Source: Pseudolachnospira sp051055405
Lineage (GTDB): Bacteria > Bacillota > Clostridia > Lachnospirales > Lachnospiraceae
DNA: 64,000 bases
NCBI RefSeq assembly: GCF_051055405.1
Contig: NZ_CP167068.1
Location: forward strand, 2,108,001-2,172,000
Direction: 5' to 3'
Both the position numbers and the translations under genes were made by a program. Below, piece after piece: positions 42,880-52,081 of this stretch (position 1 is the first letter of the stretch; every line of letters starts with the position of its first letter). The notes beneath the pieces are model-generated. The model was not told the origin of the DNA. It did no database searches and saw only the letters and a list, made by a program, of their open reading frames with translations.

Positions 42880-43516
42880 ACATTGCTACTGCAGGATTGT
42901 ACTTCTTTTCATGACCGATGGTCGTTACATCCATGTGACCAGGATAAACATCCACGTCGTCCGGCAAAAGGAGCAGCCGCTCCTTTAGCGATTTTAAAAT
43001 CGCCGAATAGCTTCCGGTATCCAAATCGGTCCGTCCGTAGGATTCACAAAACAGCGTATCCCCGCTGATCAAGACCTTCTCTTCTTCAAAATAATAGCAG
43101 CAGCTTCCCGCCGTATGGCCCGGCGTATGCAGCACTTTTATCGAAAACCCAGCCAACTGTAACTCCTGATTGTCCGTCAGCAGTACATCCGGTTTCACCG
43201 ACATGGACTCCGCCCAGGCCTGGGAACGATTCATCCAGGGGTCTTCCATCAACTTGGCCTCGTCACAGTAAGCGTACACTGGCACATCCACCAGCTTCTT
43301 TAAAGCTGGAATCGCATAGATATGGTCAAAATGCCCGTGGGTCAAAAGAACGCCAACCAAGTGATAATCTCTCATCCGGCATTGCTCAACAATATATTCC
43401 GCATTATCGGCCGGATCCACCAAGATCGTCTCCCTGGTCTCCTTATTTACGATAAAATATACGTTGGTGCCGATAGCTCCCAGCACCCGATATTGAATCT
43501 CCATCTTTTCACTCAT
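42878..43516 (-). CDS. MBL-fold metallohydrolase (glyoxalase II-like)
   Basis: This 212-aa enzyme has the metal-binding motif THGHFDHIYAIP (HxHxDH, near residue 58), a second His in TPGHTAGSCCYY near residue 130, Asp in SGDTLF, and a final His in YPGHMDVTTIG. It probably hydrolyses a thioester such as S-lactoyl adducts, but this is unproven. It starts inside the relA stop codon (ATGA overlap) and AGAGGG lies upstream, so it is translated with relA. Confidence 0.9.
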   Translation of the reverse strand: MSEKMEIQYRVLGAIGTNVYFIVNKETRETILVDPADNAEYIVEQCRMRDYHLVGVLLTHGHFDHIYAIPALKKLVDVPVYAYCDEAKLMEDPWMNRSQAWAESMSVKPDVLLTDNQELQLAGFSIKVLHTPGHTAGSCCYYFEEEKVLISGDTLFCESYGRTDLDTGSYSAILKSLKERLLLLPDDVDVYPGHMDVTTIGHEKKYNPAVAM

Positions 43517-45816
43517 CCGATTGCCCTCTGTATATCCACGACCCCATCCACCTGACGCAAGCGGGCCATCATGCGGTTGATCTCCTGCACGCCCGCCGTC
43601 TCAAAACTTACGTTAAAGGTCGCGATTCCCTGCTTATTCGTCCGGGAATTCAACGATGTTATCGCAATTTCTTCTTCCGCCAATACCCGCGAAATATCTG
43701 CTAAAAGACCGATTCGGTCCTTTGCATAAAGCACCAGCTCCGCCATATAGCGCTCGCCGGCATCGCCTTCCGGCGCCTGCCATTCCGCATCGATCAGCCT
43801 TGTTCTCTCGATCTCCGGCAGATTTAAAATATTGACGCAGTCGGTCCGATGAATCGAAACACCGCGGCCTCTGGTGACAAACCCCACGATCTCATCCCCA
43901 GGAATGGGGTTGCAGCACTTAGAAAAATGAACCGCCAGATCGTTGAGCCCTTCCACCACGATACCGCTGCTCGTCCGCTTCACCGCTGGCTTCTTATTCT
44001 CCGCCACTGCCTGCATGACTTCTTCGTCCGTGATCTGTATCCGCTCTACTTTACGTTTTTCATCTAAGAGCTTGTTGACCACCTGACCCTCTTTCAGGCC
44101 CCCATGCCCCACAGCCGCAACCACGGAATCCCAGTCCCGAAAGCCGTACTTTCGCATCACTTTTTCCACGTAGTCGGCCTGAAGCAGCTCCGTATAGACC
44201 ATGCCGTGGCTCTTACAATATTTATCCAGCAAATCTTTACCCCGGAGCAGATTTTCTTCCTTATTTTGCTCCCGGAACCACTGATTGATCTTGTTTCGCG
44301 CCTGCGTGCTCTTTACCAGCTTCAGCCAGTCGCGGCTCGGCCCTTTAGAATTCTGGGAGGTGACAATCTCAATTCGGTCTCCGTTTTGAATCACATAGTC
44401 GATGGTAACCAACTTGCCGTTAGCCCGCGCGCCCACCATCCGGTTTCCAACCGCGCTGTGAATGCTGTAGGCAAAATCAATCGGCGTCGACCCCTTCGGA
44501 AGAGTTTTCACGTCGCCGCCCGGAGTAAAGCAATATACATTCTCTGTAAAAAGGCTAAGATCGCTTTTGACCGTTCCGAGAAACTCTCCGTTATCCGACA
44601 TTTCCTTCTGCCATTCCAGAATCTGCCGCAGCCAGCTCAGCTTTTCTTCCTCGCTGGAAAGTCCGCTTTTCCCGCCCTCCTTATATTTCCAATGGGCGGC
44701 GATTCCGTACTCTGCAATCCGGTGCATCTCATAGGTTCGAATCTGAATCTCAAACGGAGTGCCGGACTTTCCGATCAATGTTGTATGCAAAGACTGATAC
44801 ATATTCGGCTTCGGCATGGCGATATAGTCTTTGAACCGGCCCGGCACCGGCGTGTACATCTCATGGATTAACCCCAGCACGGCATAGCAGTCCTGGACGG
44901 AATCCACCAGTACGCGAATCGCAAACAAGTCATAGATCTCATCCAAAGTTTTATGCTGCACCAACATCTTTTTGTAGATGCTAAAGTGATGTTTCACCCG
45001 TCCATAGACATCCGCCTGGATTCCTGCTTCTTTCAGGTGATTTCGCACCTCTTCGACAATCGTCTTGATATAATCCTCTCTGGCTTCCTTCCGCTTATCG
45101 ATATCGTCCACCAGTTTCTTATAGGTTTCCGGTTCCAGATAACTAAGCGCCAAATTGTCCAGTTCAATTTTCAGTTTGGAAATCCCCAGCCGGCTCGCAA
45201 GAGGCGCATAGATGTCCAGCGTCTCTCTGGACTTTTCCTTCTGTTTTTCCGGTTTCATATATTGAAGCGTACGCATGTTATGGGTCCGGTCCGCCAGTTT
45301 GATAATAATCACACGGATATCCTTTGCCATAGCAAGAAACATTTTCCGAAGGTTCTCCGCCTGCAGCTCTACTTTATCCCCATCCCAAGACAGACGGGTC
45401 AGCTTCGTAACGCCATCCACCAAAAGAGCCACATCACTCCCAAACAACTCTCCGATCTGCTCCAGCGTAATATCCGTATCTTCCACCACGTCATGGAGCA
45501 TTCCAGCCGCGATGGTCTCCTTATCCATCTCCAGCTCTGCCAGAATAATCGCAACACAAAGAGGGTGGACGATGTAGGGCTCACCGGATTTTCTTTTTTG
45601 TTCCTTGTGGGCCTCCTTCGCCACCTGATATGCTTTTTCAATCTGCGAAATGTCGTCCGATGGATGATACCTCCGTATCGTCGCAATCAAACGTTCATAC
45701 AATTGCTCTGGAGTTAATTGCTCTTTCAGCGGCTCCGTCAGTTTGTTGCAATCCGTCACCGCCGGGCTTTGCAATTGTTCTTCCGTTCTTTTTTCTTCTG
45801 CCATAAACTTGTGCAC
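43513..45816 (-). CDS. relA: Bifunctional (p)ppGpp synthetase/hydrolase RelA/SpoT
   Basis: This 767-aa stringent-response enzyme makes and degrades (p)ppGpp. The HD hydrolase domain is intact (HPLCVAIILAELEMD and HDVVEDTD, near residues 80-112). The synthetase domain follows (RFKDYIAMPKPNMYQSLHTT near residue 325), then a TGS domain (TPGGDVKTLPKGSTPIDFAY near residue 430) and a C-terminal ACT domain. The frame begins with GTG at 45816, 4 bases after GAGG. The ATG four codons later is a possible alternative. Confidence 0.95.
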   Translation of the reverse strand: MHKFMAEEKRTEEQLQSPAVTDCNKLTEPLKEQLTPEQLYERLIATIRRYHPSDDISQIEKAYQVAKEAHKEQKRKSGEPYIVHPLCVAIILAELEMDKETIAAGMLHDVVEDTDITLEQIGELFGSDVALLVDGVTKLTRLSWDGDKVELQAENLRKMFLAMAKDIRVIIIKLADRTHNMRTLQYMKPEKQKEKSRETLDIYAPLASRLGISKLKIELDNLALSYLEPETYKKLVDDIDKRKEAREDYIKTIVEEVRNHLKEAGIQADVYGRVKHHFSIYKKMLVQHKTLDEIYDLFAIRVLVDSVQDCYAVLGLIHEMYTPVPGRFKDYIAMPKPNMYQSLHTTLIGKSGTPFEIQIRTYEMHRIAEYGIAAHWKYKEGGKSGLSSEEEKLSWLRQILEWQKEMSDNGEFLGTVKSDLSLFTENVYCFTPGGDVKTLPKGSTPIDFAYSIHSAVGNRMVGARANGKLVTIDYVIQNGDRIEIVTSQNSKGPSRDWLKLVKSTQARNKINQWFREQNKEENLLRGKDLLDKYCKSHGMVYTELLQADYVEKVMRKYGFRDWDSVVAAVGHGGLKEGQVVNKLLDEKRKVERIQITDEEVMQAVAENKKPAVKRTSSGIVVEGLNDLAVHFSKCCNPIPGDEIVGFVTRGRGVSIHRTDCVNILNLPEIERTRLIDAEWQAPEGDAGERYMAELVLYAKDRIGLLADISRVLAEEEIAITSLNSRTNKQGIATFNVSFETAGVQEINRMMARLRQVDGVVDIQRAIG

Positions 45817-45865
45817 ACTTCCTCATCAAAATGATGCCGGGGTCAAATTTTATTCTGATGCTTAC

Positions 45866-45898
45866 GGATCGCTCCGCATTTCATGCTCTCGCGCTCCT
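45866..45898 (-). promoter_or_regulatory. Leader hairpin upstream of relA, shared with the aminotransferase
   Basis: The 33-base unit GGATCGC...GCGCTCC with inner GCAT/ATGC matches 8,641-8,673 in about 28 positions. It lies about 50 bases upstream of relA. Confidence 0.4.
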
Positions 45899-45945
45899 AA
45901 AAACATTCAAAATCCGCCCTATCGGGCTACTTTTTCATGTTTTTG

Positions 45946-46002
45946 CGGGTCCCAAAGTCATGTATCGACATGCAAGCATGTCATACATGACCTTTTGACC
46001 CT
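45946..46002. repeat. Long palindromic hairpin next to the complete repeat element
   Basis: GTCATGTAT-GACATGC pairs with GCATGTCATACATGAC across one bulge, and GGGTC/GACCC extends it. It ends where the complete repeat element begins. It could act as a terminator or RNA stem between pfkA and relA. Confidence 0.55.
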
Positions 46003-46278
46003 ACCTTCAATTAACAAGAGCATACACGCCTCATAGCGGGATAATTTGGGCATCTTCTGCGTTATCTTCCATCGGCGTACGTCCAGTACGCCTCTGTCAG
46101 ATGCCTGGACGATGCCCAAATTCTCTCCGCTTGAGGTCGTAGAGTCAGGCAGAGATAAATTTTACTTTCTGCAAGGCAGTTGAACGATGCGTACAGGACG
46201 TACGCTGAGTGAAACTAACGATGCAGAAAGTAAAATTTACTCTGTTCTGACCGTGTATGCCCTTGTCAATTGAAGGTA
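46002..46278. mobile_element. Complete copy of a 277-bp palindromic, MITE-like repeat
   Basis: The ends are 27-bp inverted repeats (25 of 27 identical; TACCTTCAATTAACAAGAGC at the left). Inside are two independent stem-loops. One pairs AATTTGGGCATC (46043) with GATGCCCAAATT (46111), with GGCGTAC/GTACGCC within. The other is a perfect 17-bp pair at 46157-46173 and 46222-46238. There is no open reading frame. It fills most of the 468-base gap between pfkA and relA and stops 6 bases before the pfkA stop codon. Related ends occur at 16,442, 36,128, 42,859 and 52,041. Confidence 0.75.
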
Positions 46279-46284
46279 GCATCA

Positions 46285-47262
46285 TCAAAATCGAATCAGT
46301 CCGCGGCTGATCGCCACATATTCCTCCGGAAGACTCTTTTCCATGGTCAAGGCGTCCTCAATGTCATAATCAATAAATTCTCCATGCTGATAGGCGACGA
46401 TGCGCTCGCTTTTACCCTCCTTCAGCAAGTGTACCGCCTTGGCTCCCATGATGGAGGCATAAACCCGGTCTTTACAGGAAGGCCGGCCGCCACGCTGCAT
46501 ATGCCCTAAAATCGTCGCTCTGGTCTCAATTCCAGTCGCCGCCTCAATCCGCGCCGCCATGCTGACCGAATGACCGATTCCTTCTGCATTAATAATGATA
46601 TGATGCCTTTTTCCTTTTTTTCTATGCTCAATAATGGTATCAATGATTCTCTGTTCGTCATGGTCATAATATTCCGGCAGCAAAATCTCTTCCGCGCCGC
46701 TGGCGATTCCGCTCCACAGAGCGATATATCCAGCCTGACGTCCCATCACTTCCACGATGCTGACCCGCTCATGGGAAGTCGAGGTATCCCGGATTTTATC
46801 GATCGCATCAATGGCCGTATTGATCGCCGTATCAAAGCCAATGGTATAGTCGGTACAGGCAATATCCAGGTCAATGGTTCCAGGAATCCCAATCGTGTTG
46901 ATGCCAAGCCGGGCTAGACTTCTCGCGCCGCGGAAGGAGCCGTCGCCGCCAATTACTACCAAACCGTCAATCCCATGTTTGCGGCAGATTTCCGCCGCCT
47001 GCTTTTGTACGCTTTCTTCCAAAAATGCTTTACAGCGGGCCGTATAGAGGATCGTGCCTCCGCGGTTGATAATATCCGCTACACTGAAAGAATTCATCTC
47101 CTTGATTTCTTCTTCCAACAGGCCGGCAAACCCTCGCATAATCCCTTTTACCTGAATGCCCTCGGTAATGGCAGTTCGCACCACCGCCCGGACCGCCGCA
47201 TTCATACCGGGAGCGTCGCCTCCGCTGGTCAGCACTCCGATCGTTTTGATATTCTTTGCCAT
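46285..47262 (-). CDS. pfkA: ATP-dependent 6-phosphofructokinase
   Basis: This 325-aa glycolytic enzyme phosphorylates fructose 6-phosphate. It has LTSGGDAPGMNAAVRAV at the N-terminus, GGDGSFRGA for ATP binding, and IPGTIDLDIACTDYTIGFDT near residue 120. The catalytic Asp is present, but the usual TIDND reads TIDLD, a form I associate with Lachnospiraceae enzymes. VEVMGRQAGY follows. It starts with AAAGGCGGAG upstream and lies 41 bases after dnaE, as in many Firmicutes. Confidence 0.95.
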   Translation of the reverse strand: MAKNIKTIGVLTSGGDAPGMNAAVRAVVRTAITEGIQVKGIMRGFAGLLEEEIKEMNSFSVADIINRGGTILYTARCKAFLEESVQKQAAEICRKHGIDGLVVIGGDGSFRGARSLARLGINTIGIPGTIDLDIACTDYTIGFDTAINTAIDAIDKIRDTSTSHERVSIVEVMGRQAGYIALWSGIASGAEEILLPEYYDHDEQRIIDTIIEHRKKGKRHHIIINAEGIGHSVSMAARIEAATGIETRATILGHMQRGGRPSCKDRVYASIMGAKAVHLLKEGKSERIVAYQHGEFIDYDIEDALTMEKSLPEEYVAISRGLIRF

Positions 47263-47303
47263 CGCCGCTCCGCCTTTCCTAATTTTACGTATAATCTATT
47301 ATT

Positions 47304-50300
47304 TTACCGGATTTTCATAACTTCTTCAAGGCTTTTTTCTACCAGCTTCACATTTTCCCGGCCAAAGAAAGTCTCAATCCGATATAACTCTTCCTCAGTA
47401 AAAGGTTCCGGTGCGGACGGACGCGCCCGCTTTACTGTTCGCGTATCTTCCAAAAATACGGTAACGCCTTTGCCGCCCACCAGATTCAATAACCGTCCCC
47501 GGCCCTGACGAAACGCCTCCTCATCGGCAAATTTGACCCAAAGTTCGCTGGGCCACGGATCAAAGGGAATCACTCTTTCGCAGACCAGCTTTCCCTTTAC
47601 CTCATCGCTCATGGAGACACGTCCGCGAATAAAAACGCGGGCCTCTGGGATCAACTGATCCCGGTTGCGCTCATAATCTTTGGGAAAAATGATCACTTCC
47701 AAAGACCCCGTCAAATCTTCCAAACTGATAAACGCCATGGTCTGATTGTTCCTTGTTGTCTTGAGCGTTTTTCCTGTAATCAGTCCGCCGATCACTTTGA
47801 TCTGACCATCGTCGACCTGCGCTTTTCCGCTCTCTGGATCGATGACAAAATCCGCCGCCGAAGCGGTAATATTTCTTTTCCAACGCTCCGCTACATCCTC
47901 CAGCGGATGTCCGCTGATATACACGCCGAGTACCTCCTTTTCAAAAGCCAGAAGCTCTCCCTTTGTAAACTCCGGCACATCCGGCATCTGTACCTCAAAT
48001 TCCTGCCGGTCCTCTTCCCCCATCAGGTCGAACAAAGAAAGCTGTCCGCTGATACTTTCCTTTTTTTCCCTGCTCTTTTGATCCATCAAGTCCGCATAAA
48101 TCATCATTTTCTGCCTCCGATTTCCAGGAAGACAGTCAAGAGCCCCAGATTTGATAAAGCTTTCCATGGTTCTCTTATTCATCTCTTTATTGGTCAAACG
48201 GTCAATCAAGTCTTTCAGAGTGGTAAAAGGCCCCGCCAGGTCCCGCTCCGCCACAATCGTTTCAATGACGCTGCGGCCCAGACTTTTGATCGCGGAAAGA
48301 CCATAGCGGATATGTTTGTCCGTTACAGAAAATTCCCACTCTCCCTCGTTGATATCCGGCGGCAGAATCCCGATTCCCATCTGGCGGCTGGTCTCAATAT
48401 ACTCCGATACCTTGTTTACATTGTCAATAACGGAAGTCATCAAAGCAGCCATGAATTCCACTGGATAATAATATTTTAAATAAGCGGTCTGATAGGCCAC
48501 CACCGCATAAGCAGCAGCATGAGACTTATTGAAAGCATATTTTGCAAAGTCCGTCATCTCGTCAAAAATCTGATTGGCGATTTCTGCGGAAATCCCCCGC
48601 GCCACACAGCCGGGAACGCCCTCTTCCGGATTGCCATAGACGAAATTCTGGCGTTCCTTTTTCATGACCTCTTCTTTTTTCTTACTCATCGCCCGTCGCA
48701 CTAGGTCGCTGCGGCCCAGGGTATATCCACCCAGATCACGCACGATCTGCATCACCTGCTCCTGATAGACGATACAGCCGTAAGTCGCTTTCAAGATAGG
48801 CTCCAACTCCGGGCAATGGTAGCGGATCGCTCTGGGATTGGACTTGCCCTTAATATAAAGAGGAATAAAATCCATCGGACCTGGCCGATACAGAGAAATT
48901 CCCGCAATCATATCTTCCAGGTTTTCCGGCTTGAGCTCCTTCATAAAGCTCTTCATACCGCCGCTTTCCAGCTGGAACACGCCCTCGTTTTTCCCGGTAC
49001 AGATCGCGGCAAATACCTTTTTATCATCATAGTCGATACGGTCTACATCCAAATGAAACCCTCTGCTTTTTTCCAACAGGCGAACCGCATTCTGAATGAC
49101 CGTCAGCGTCCGCAGTCCCAGAAAGTCCATCTTTAAAAGACCCAATTCCTCTAAAGTCGTCATCGTAAACTGCGTCGTCAACTGGCCGTCCGAAGCGCGG
49201 GATAGAGGAACATATTCCACCGCTGGTTCCTGACAGATCACTACTCCCGCCGCGTGCATGGAGGTATGTCTCGGCAATCCCTCCAAGCGAAGGGACATGT
49301 CGATCAGCTTGTGAACCCGTTCATCCTCCTGGTAAAGCTTTCGCAAATCCGAACTTTTCTTCAAAGCCTGCTCAATCGTAATATTGAGTTCCTGGGGCAC
49401 CATCTTTGCCACCTGATCGCAAAGGGCGTAGGGAAGATCCATCACCCTGCCCACATCCCGAATTACGCCGCGGGCCGCCATGGTACCAAAGGTTACGATC
49501 TGAACCACCCGGTCTTTTCCATACTTCTCAATTACGTAGTCGATTACTTCCTGCCGCCGTTCAAAGCAGAAATCCACGTCGATATCCGGCATACTCACCC
49601 GCTCCGGATTCAAAAAACGCTCAAACAGAAGATTGTATCGGATCGGATCAATATTCGTGATCTCAAGGCAGTAAGAAACGATACTGCCAGCTGCAGAACC
49701 TCGCCCCGGTCCAACGGCAATGCCATGTTCCCTGGCAAAATGGATGAAATCCCAGACAATCAGGAAGTAATCCACATACCCCATCTTCTGAATGACGCCC
49801 AGTTCATAATCCAAACGTTCCTTTAGCTCTCCCGTATCATTGGGATAACGCTTCATCAGGCCATCCAAACAAAGCTTATTCAAATATTCCCAGGAATCAT
49901 AGCCTTCCGGCACTTCATACTTTGGCAGTTTCGTCACGCCAAACTCGATTTCCACATTACACCGCTCGGCAATCCGATGGGTATTCTCGATAGCCTGGGC
50001 CGCATAAGGAAACAGAGCCCGCATCTCTTCCTCGGATTTGCAGTAATACTGTCCTCCTTCGTAGCGCATCCGGTTCTCGTCGCTGACCTTTTTCCCCGTC
50101 TGGATACAAAGCAAAATATCGTGGGGCTCCACATCCTCCGCATAGATATAGTGGACGTCGTTGGTAGCCACCAAAGGGATCTGAAGCTCCTCGCTCATCC
50201 GCAGCAGCCCCGCGTTTACGGTCTGCTGGGATGGGATTCCATGGTCTTGAAGCTCCAAAAAGTAATTTCCTTTTCCAAAGATCTTTTCATGGCGTTTTGC

Positions 50301-50774
50301 CGCTGCTACGGCCTCCTCATAAAACCCCTTTTCCAGATTTCTGGCCACTTCTCCAGCCAAACAGGCGCTGAGCGCAATCAAACCTTCATGGTACTGCTCC
50401 AAAATTTCCATATCCACCCGCGGCCGGTAATAATAACCGTCGACAAACCCCATGGAAACCAGCTTCATCAAATTGCTGTATCCCTTCTTGTTCTCCGCCA
50501 GCAGCACCAAATGATAATATTTCTCCTCATTGTCACCGACCTCCCGATCCAAACGGGAGCCAGGAGCCACATACACTTCACAGCCTAAAATCGGCTTAAT
50601 CCCCGCCGCCTTCGCCGCCTTGTAAAAATCAATCACGCCGTACATCACGCCGTGATCGGTAATCGCCATACTGTCCATGCCAAGATCCTTCGCACGGCCC
50701 ACCAACTCCTTGATTTTACAAGAACCATCCAGCAAACTATATTCCGTATGTACATGCAGATGGGTAAACGCCAT
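47304..50774 (-). CDS. dnaE: DNA polymerase III alpha subunit DnaE
   Basis: This 1156-aa polymerase has an N-terminal PHP domain (HLHVHTEYSLLDGS), the palm with GPGRGSAAGS near residue 355 and the catalytic PDIDVDFCFERR near residue 400, then a helix-hairpin-helix and OB-fold near residue 1000 (GGLITGKTLKTTRNNQTMAF). In Firmicutes this enzyme works beside PolC on the lagging strand. The start has GAGGGGGAG upstream. It follows the tartrate/malate-type dehydrogenase by 18 bases. Confidence 0.96.
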   Translation of the reverse strand: MAFTHLHVHTEYSLLDGSCKIKELVGRAKDLGMDSMAITDHGVMYGVIDFYKAAKAAGIKPILGCEVYVAPGSRLDREVGDNEEKYYHLVLLAENKKGYSNLMKLVSMGFVDGYYYRPRVDMEILEQYHEGLIALSACLAGEVARNLEKGFYEEAVAAAKRHEKIFGKGNYFLELQDHGIPSQQTVNAGLLRMSEELQIPLVATNDVHYIYAEDVEPHDILLCIQTGKKVSDENRMRYEGGQYYCKSEEEMRALFPYAAQAIENTHRIAERCNVEIEFGVTKLPKYEVPEGYDSWEYLNKLCLDGLMKRYPNDTGELKERLDYELGVIQKMGYVDYFLIVWDFIHFAREHGIAVGPGRGSAAGSIVSYCLEITNIDPIRYNLLFERFLNPERVSMPDIDVDFCFERRQEVIDYVIEKYGKDRVVQIVTFGTMAARGVIRDVGRVMDLPYALCDQVAKMVPQELNITIEQALKKSSDLRKLYQEDERVHKLIDMSLRLEGLPRHTSMHAAGVVICQEPAVEYVPLSRASDGQLTTQFTMTTLEELGLLKMDFLGLRTLTVIQNAVRLLEKSRGFHLDVDRIDYDDKKVFAAICTGKNEGVFQLESGGMKSFMKELKPENLEDMIAGISLYRPGPMDFIPLYIKGKSNPRAIRYHCPELEPILKATYGCIVYQEQVMQIVRDLGGYTLGRSDLVRRAMSKKKEEVMKKERQNFVYGNPEEGVPGCVARGISAEIANQIFDEMTDFAKYAFNKSHAAAYAVVAYQTAYLKYYYPVEFMAALMTSVIDNVNKVSEYIETSRQMGIGILPPDINEGEWEFSVTDKHIRYGLSAIKSLGRSVIETIVAERDLAGPFTTLKDLIDRLTNKEMNKRTMESFIKSGALDCLPGNRRQKMMIYADLMDQKSREKKESISGQLSLFDLMGEEDRQEFEVQMPDVPEFTKGELLAFEKEVLGVYISGHPLEDVAERWKRNITASAADFVIDPESGKAQVDDGQIKVIGGLITGKTLKTTRNNQTMAFISLEDLTGSLEVIIFPKDYERNRDQLIPEARVFIRGRVSMSDEVKGKLVCERVIPFDPWPSELWVKFADEEAFRQGRGRLLNLVGGKGVTVFLEDTRTVKRARPSAPEPFTEEELYRIETFFGRENVKLVEKSLEEVMKIR

Positions 50775-50792
50775 ATTTCTCCCCCTCGTAAA

Positions 50793-51869
50793 TCATCCCA
50801 AAATGCGTGCTTCTAATTTTTCCTTTACCGCGTCGCCGACTTCCCGTGTGGTAGCCGTGCCGCCCAGTTCCGGGGAAAGGGTCGTTCCCTCGATCAAAAC
50901 GTCCTCGATGGCTTCGATCAAAAGCTTTCCATAATTTTCATACCCAAAGAAATCCAACATCTGGCTGGCGGACCAAATCGTCGCCATAGGATTGGCTTTT
51001 CCCGTACCCGCAATATCCGGGGCCGATCCGTGAATCGGCTCAAACATGGACGGGAACGTGCGCTCCGGGTTTAAATTGGCTCCCGCCGCAAGGCCCATGC
51101 CTCCGGCAATGGCAGCGCCCAGATCCGTCAAAATATCGCCGAAAAGGTTCGACGTCACAACCACCTGGAACCGTCCGGGATCACGGACGAAATGGCAGGC
51201 GGCGGCATCCACCAGATATTCATGGGTCTCCACCTCCGGATATTCCTGGCTGATCTCATGAAAGATCTGATCCCAGAATACCATCGAATAGTTCAAAGCA
51301 TTGGCTTTACTGATGCTGGTCACAGAACGTCCGTCTTTTTTCGCCAGTTCAAAGGCATAGCGCATGATCCGCTCGCAGCCTTTTCTCGTAAATACACCGG
51401 TCTGGCACACAGTCTCTTCTGGCGTTCCTTTATGAACCCAGGATCCTTCGCCCGCATACTCACCTTCGCTGTTTTCCCGAATCACCACCATATCGATCTC
51501 TTCCCGCTTGATTCCGGCCAGAGGACAAGGGGCGCCCTTTAACAGCTTCACAGGACGAACATTCACATACTCGTCAAAGCCCTTGCGAATCACCAGAAGC
51601 AGATCCCGCAGCGATATATGATCCGGCACGCCGGGATATCCGACCGCACCCAGATAAATAGCGTCAAAGTGCTGCAAAAGTTCCAGGCCATTTTCGGGCA
51701 TCATACGCCCTTCCTTCAGATAATATTCACAGCCCCAGGGAAAGTAAGTAAATTCCAGGGAAAATCCTCCATCCAACTTGGCGACGGTTTTTAATATCTT
51801 GATTCCCTCCGCCAATACTTCCGGGCCAATGCCGTCGCCAGCAATCACTGCAATCTTATAATCTTTCAT
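50793..51869 (-). CDS. Isocitrate/isopropylmalate-family dehydrogenase, tartrate/D-malate type
   Basis: This 358-aa NAD-dependent beta-decarboxylating dehydrogenase opens with YKIAVIAGDGIGPEVLAEG. It carries LGAVGYPGVPDHISLRDLLL near residue 75, VIRENSEGEYAGEGSW near residue 130, and the metal-binding SNLFGDILTDLGAA near residue 225. The PDHISL block is typical of tartrate or D-malate dehydrogenases rather than LeuB or Icd. The product would be pyruvate or a related keto acid. The ATG at 51869 follows GGGAGGAG; the long N-terminal extension to 51962 is not used. Confidence 0.88.
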   Translation of the reverse strand: MKDYKIAVIAGDGIGPEVLAEGIKILKTVAKLDGGFSLEFTYFPWGCEYYLKEGRMMPENGLELLQHFDAIYLGAVGYPGVPDHISLRDLLLVIRKGFDEYVNVRPVKLLKGAPCPLAGIKREEIDMVVIRENSEGEYAGEGSWVHKGTPEETVCQTGVFTRKGCERIMRYAFELAKKDGRSVTSISKANALNYSMVFWDQIFHEISQEYPEVETHEYLVDAAACHFVRDPGRFQVVVTSNLFGDILTDLGAAIAGGMGLAAGANLNPERTFPSMFEPIHGSAPDIAGTGKANPMATIWSASQMLDFFGYENYGKLLIEAIEDVLIEGTTLSPELGGTATTREVGDAVKEKLEARILG

Positions 51870-52040
51870 TTTCCGCTCCTCCCTCGGAATTCTTTCCATT
51901 CTTCCTGCGGCAAAAATTCCGCACAGTGCCATTTTATTACGTTTCCGGCAGAAAAGCAACACTTTTCCAGCCTGGCCTCTGGCTTTCCTTTTCCTATTTT
52001 CATTCCAATCAAGACGTGCTATACTGGTTTTAAATACTCA

Positions 52041-52062
52041 TACCTTCAATTAACAAAGGCTC
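52041..52062 (+). repeat. Solo end of the palindromic repeat family in the DUF4846 leader
   Basis: TACCTTCAATTAACAAAGGC matches the left end of the complete element. It lies between a TATACT minus-10 and the start of the DUF4846 gene. Confidence 0.5.
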
Positions 52063-52081
52063 TTAGAAACGGAGAATCTTT

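Noticed and set aside
44104..45717. Two long plus-strand frames (255 and 254 codons)
   Set aside because: Both are antisense shadows of relA.
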